From the NCBI GenBank assembly GCA_014360395.1, contig JACIXM010000237.1:1-5752 (forward strand): a stretch of 5,752 bases of DNA, given 5' to 3'. Source of the stretch: Actinotalea sp. GTDB lineage: Bacteria; Actinomycetota; Actinomycetes; Actinomycetales; Cellulomonadaceae. Of this stretch, positions 5,427 to 5,752 are shown one piece after another (position 1 is the stretch's first letter; each line of letters begins with the position of its first letter). The notes beneath the pieces are model-generated. The model saw only the letters and a list, made by a program, of their open reading frames with translations, ran no database searches and was not told the origin of the DNA. The translations under genes were made by a program, and so were the position numbers.

Positions 5427-5752
5427 GTGACGGCCCTGACGCGCCCCGACGAGGGCGACCCGCGCGCGGCGCTCACCGGGTTCTCCGCACCGACGCAGGC
5501 GTGGTTCTCGGGAGCCTTCACCGCGCCGACGGCGGCGCAGGCCGGCGCCTGGGCGGCGGTGCGCCGCGGCGAGCACGCCCTCGTGGTGGCCCCCACCGGG
5601 TCGGGCAAGACGCTCGCCGCGTTCCTGTGGGCGCTGGACCAGCTCATGGCCGAGCCCGTCCCGGCCGCCCCCGAGCGGTGCCGGGTGCTGTACGTGTCAC
5701 CGCTGAAGGCCCTGGCCGCCGACGTCGAGCGGAACCTCCGCTCGCCCCTGGT
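5427..5752 (+). CDS. lhr: Lhr-type DEAD/DEAH-box helicase, 5' part
   Basis: The first 108 residues of a large SF2 helicase of the Lhr (large helicase-related) family are present; the gene runs off the right edge. Visible motifs are the region upstream of Walker A, WFSGAFTAPTAAQAGAW (about 26-42), Walker A APTGSGKT (55-62, K61) followed by LAAFLWALDQL, and motif Ia VSPLKALAADVERNL (about 90-104). Lhr proteins are usually about 1500 residues and are ATP-dependent 3'-to-5' translocases; the mycobacterial member is induced by DNA damage. The GTG at 5427 is the best start, because the conserved N-terminus begins shortly after it. No clear ribosome binding site is visible; translation may be leaderless (see the promoter entry). 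An upstream ATG at 5419 is out of frame and reads only three codons before a TGA overlapping this GTG. The gene diverges from DUF3046 across a 106-bp gap (5321-5426). Confidence 0.9.
   Translation, partial: MTALTRPDEGDPRAALTGFSAPTQAWFSGAFTAPTAAQAGAWAAVRRGEHALVVAPTGSGKTLAAFLWALDQLMAEPVPAAPERCRVLYVSPLKALAADVERNLRSPL

Noticed and set aside
5321..5647. ATG-initiated N-terminal extension of the DUF3046 frame (to 5647)
   Set aside because: The extension is antisense to the lhr N-terminus and its promoter and is compositionally random; the family begins at the conserved MRYSEF-like block.

Overview
The window is very GC-rich (clearly above 65% by eye), its genes are packed tightly, and several start with GTG. 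Its protein families (DUF3046, an Lhr helicase, a GluC/GluD glutamate permease pair) and its promoter motifs (a GAAC-N4-GTTC SOS box and RecA-NDp-type promoters) are those of Actinobacteria. A member of Micrococcales, such as Cellulomonadaceae, is a reasonable guess but cannot be settled from this window. It is chromosomal core sequence; I see no mobile element, CRISPR array, tRNA or rRNA.

Layout, left to right. At 90-1621 on the + strand lie two overlapping permease genes of a glutamate/polar amino acid ABC importer (gluC, gluD). The ATPase and binding protein genes are presumably just outside the left edge. A convergent gap of about 80 bp (1622-1704) holds weak hairpins. On the - strand there is a tight cluster, read right to left: recA (4862-3822), recX (overlapping the recA stop) and an RNase Y gene (3228-1705). 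Upstream of recA lies a 224-bp control region (4863-5086) that contains two recognisable DNA-damage promoters. Beyond it is a small DUF3046 gene on the - strand (5320-5087). A divergent intergenic region then leads into the 5' end of an lhr-type DEAD/DEAH helicase gene on the + strand, which runs off the right edge.

How the genes work together: the right two thirds form a DNA-damage neighbourhood. RecA is the recombinase and SOS co-protease, RecX modulates RecA filaments, and Lhr belongs to a helicase family tied to DNA repair in mycobacteria. The sequence suggests two regulatory inputs. One is a LexA box on a distal recA promoter. The other is a proximal recA promoter matching the RecA-NDp element that PafBC controls in mycobacteria. 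The same element, sharing a 14-nt identical core, lies directly in front of lhr on the opposite strand and is placed so that lhr mRNA could be leaderless. RNase Y appears to be the last gene of the recA-recX transcription unit, which would link an mRNA-decay enzyme to the damage response.

No wholly new system is evident. The most interesting points are the matched PafBC-type promoters of recA and lhr, the lack of any canonical full-length start codon for recX (a CTG overlapping the recA stop is the best candidate), and the recA-recX-rny arrangement.
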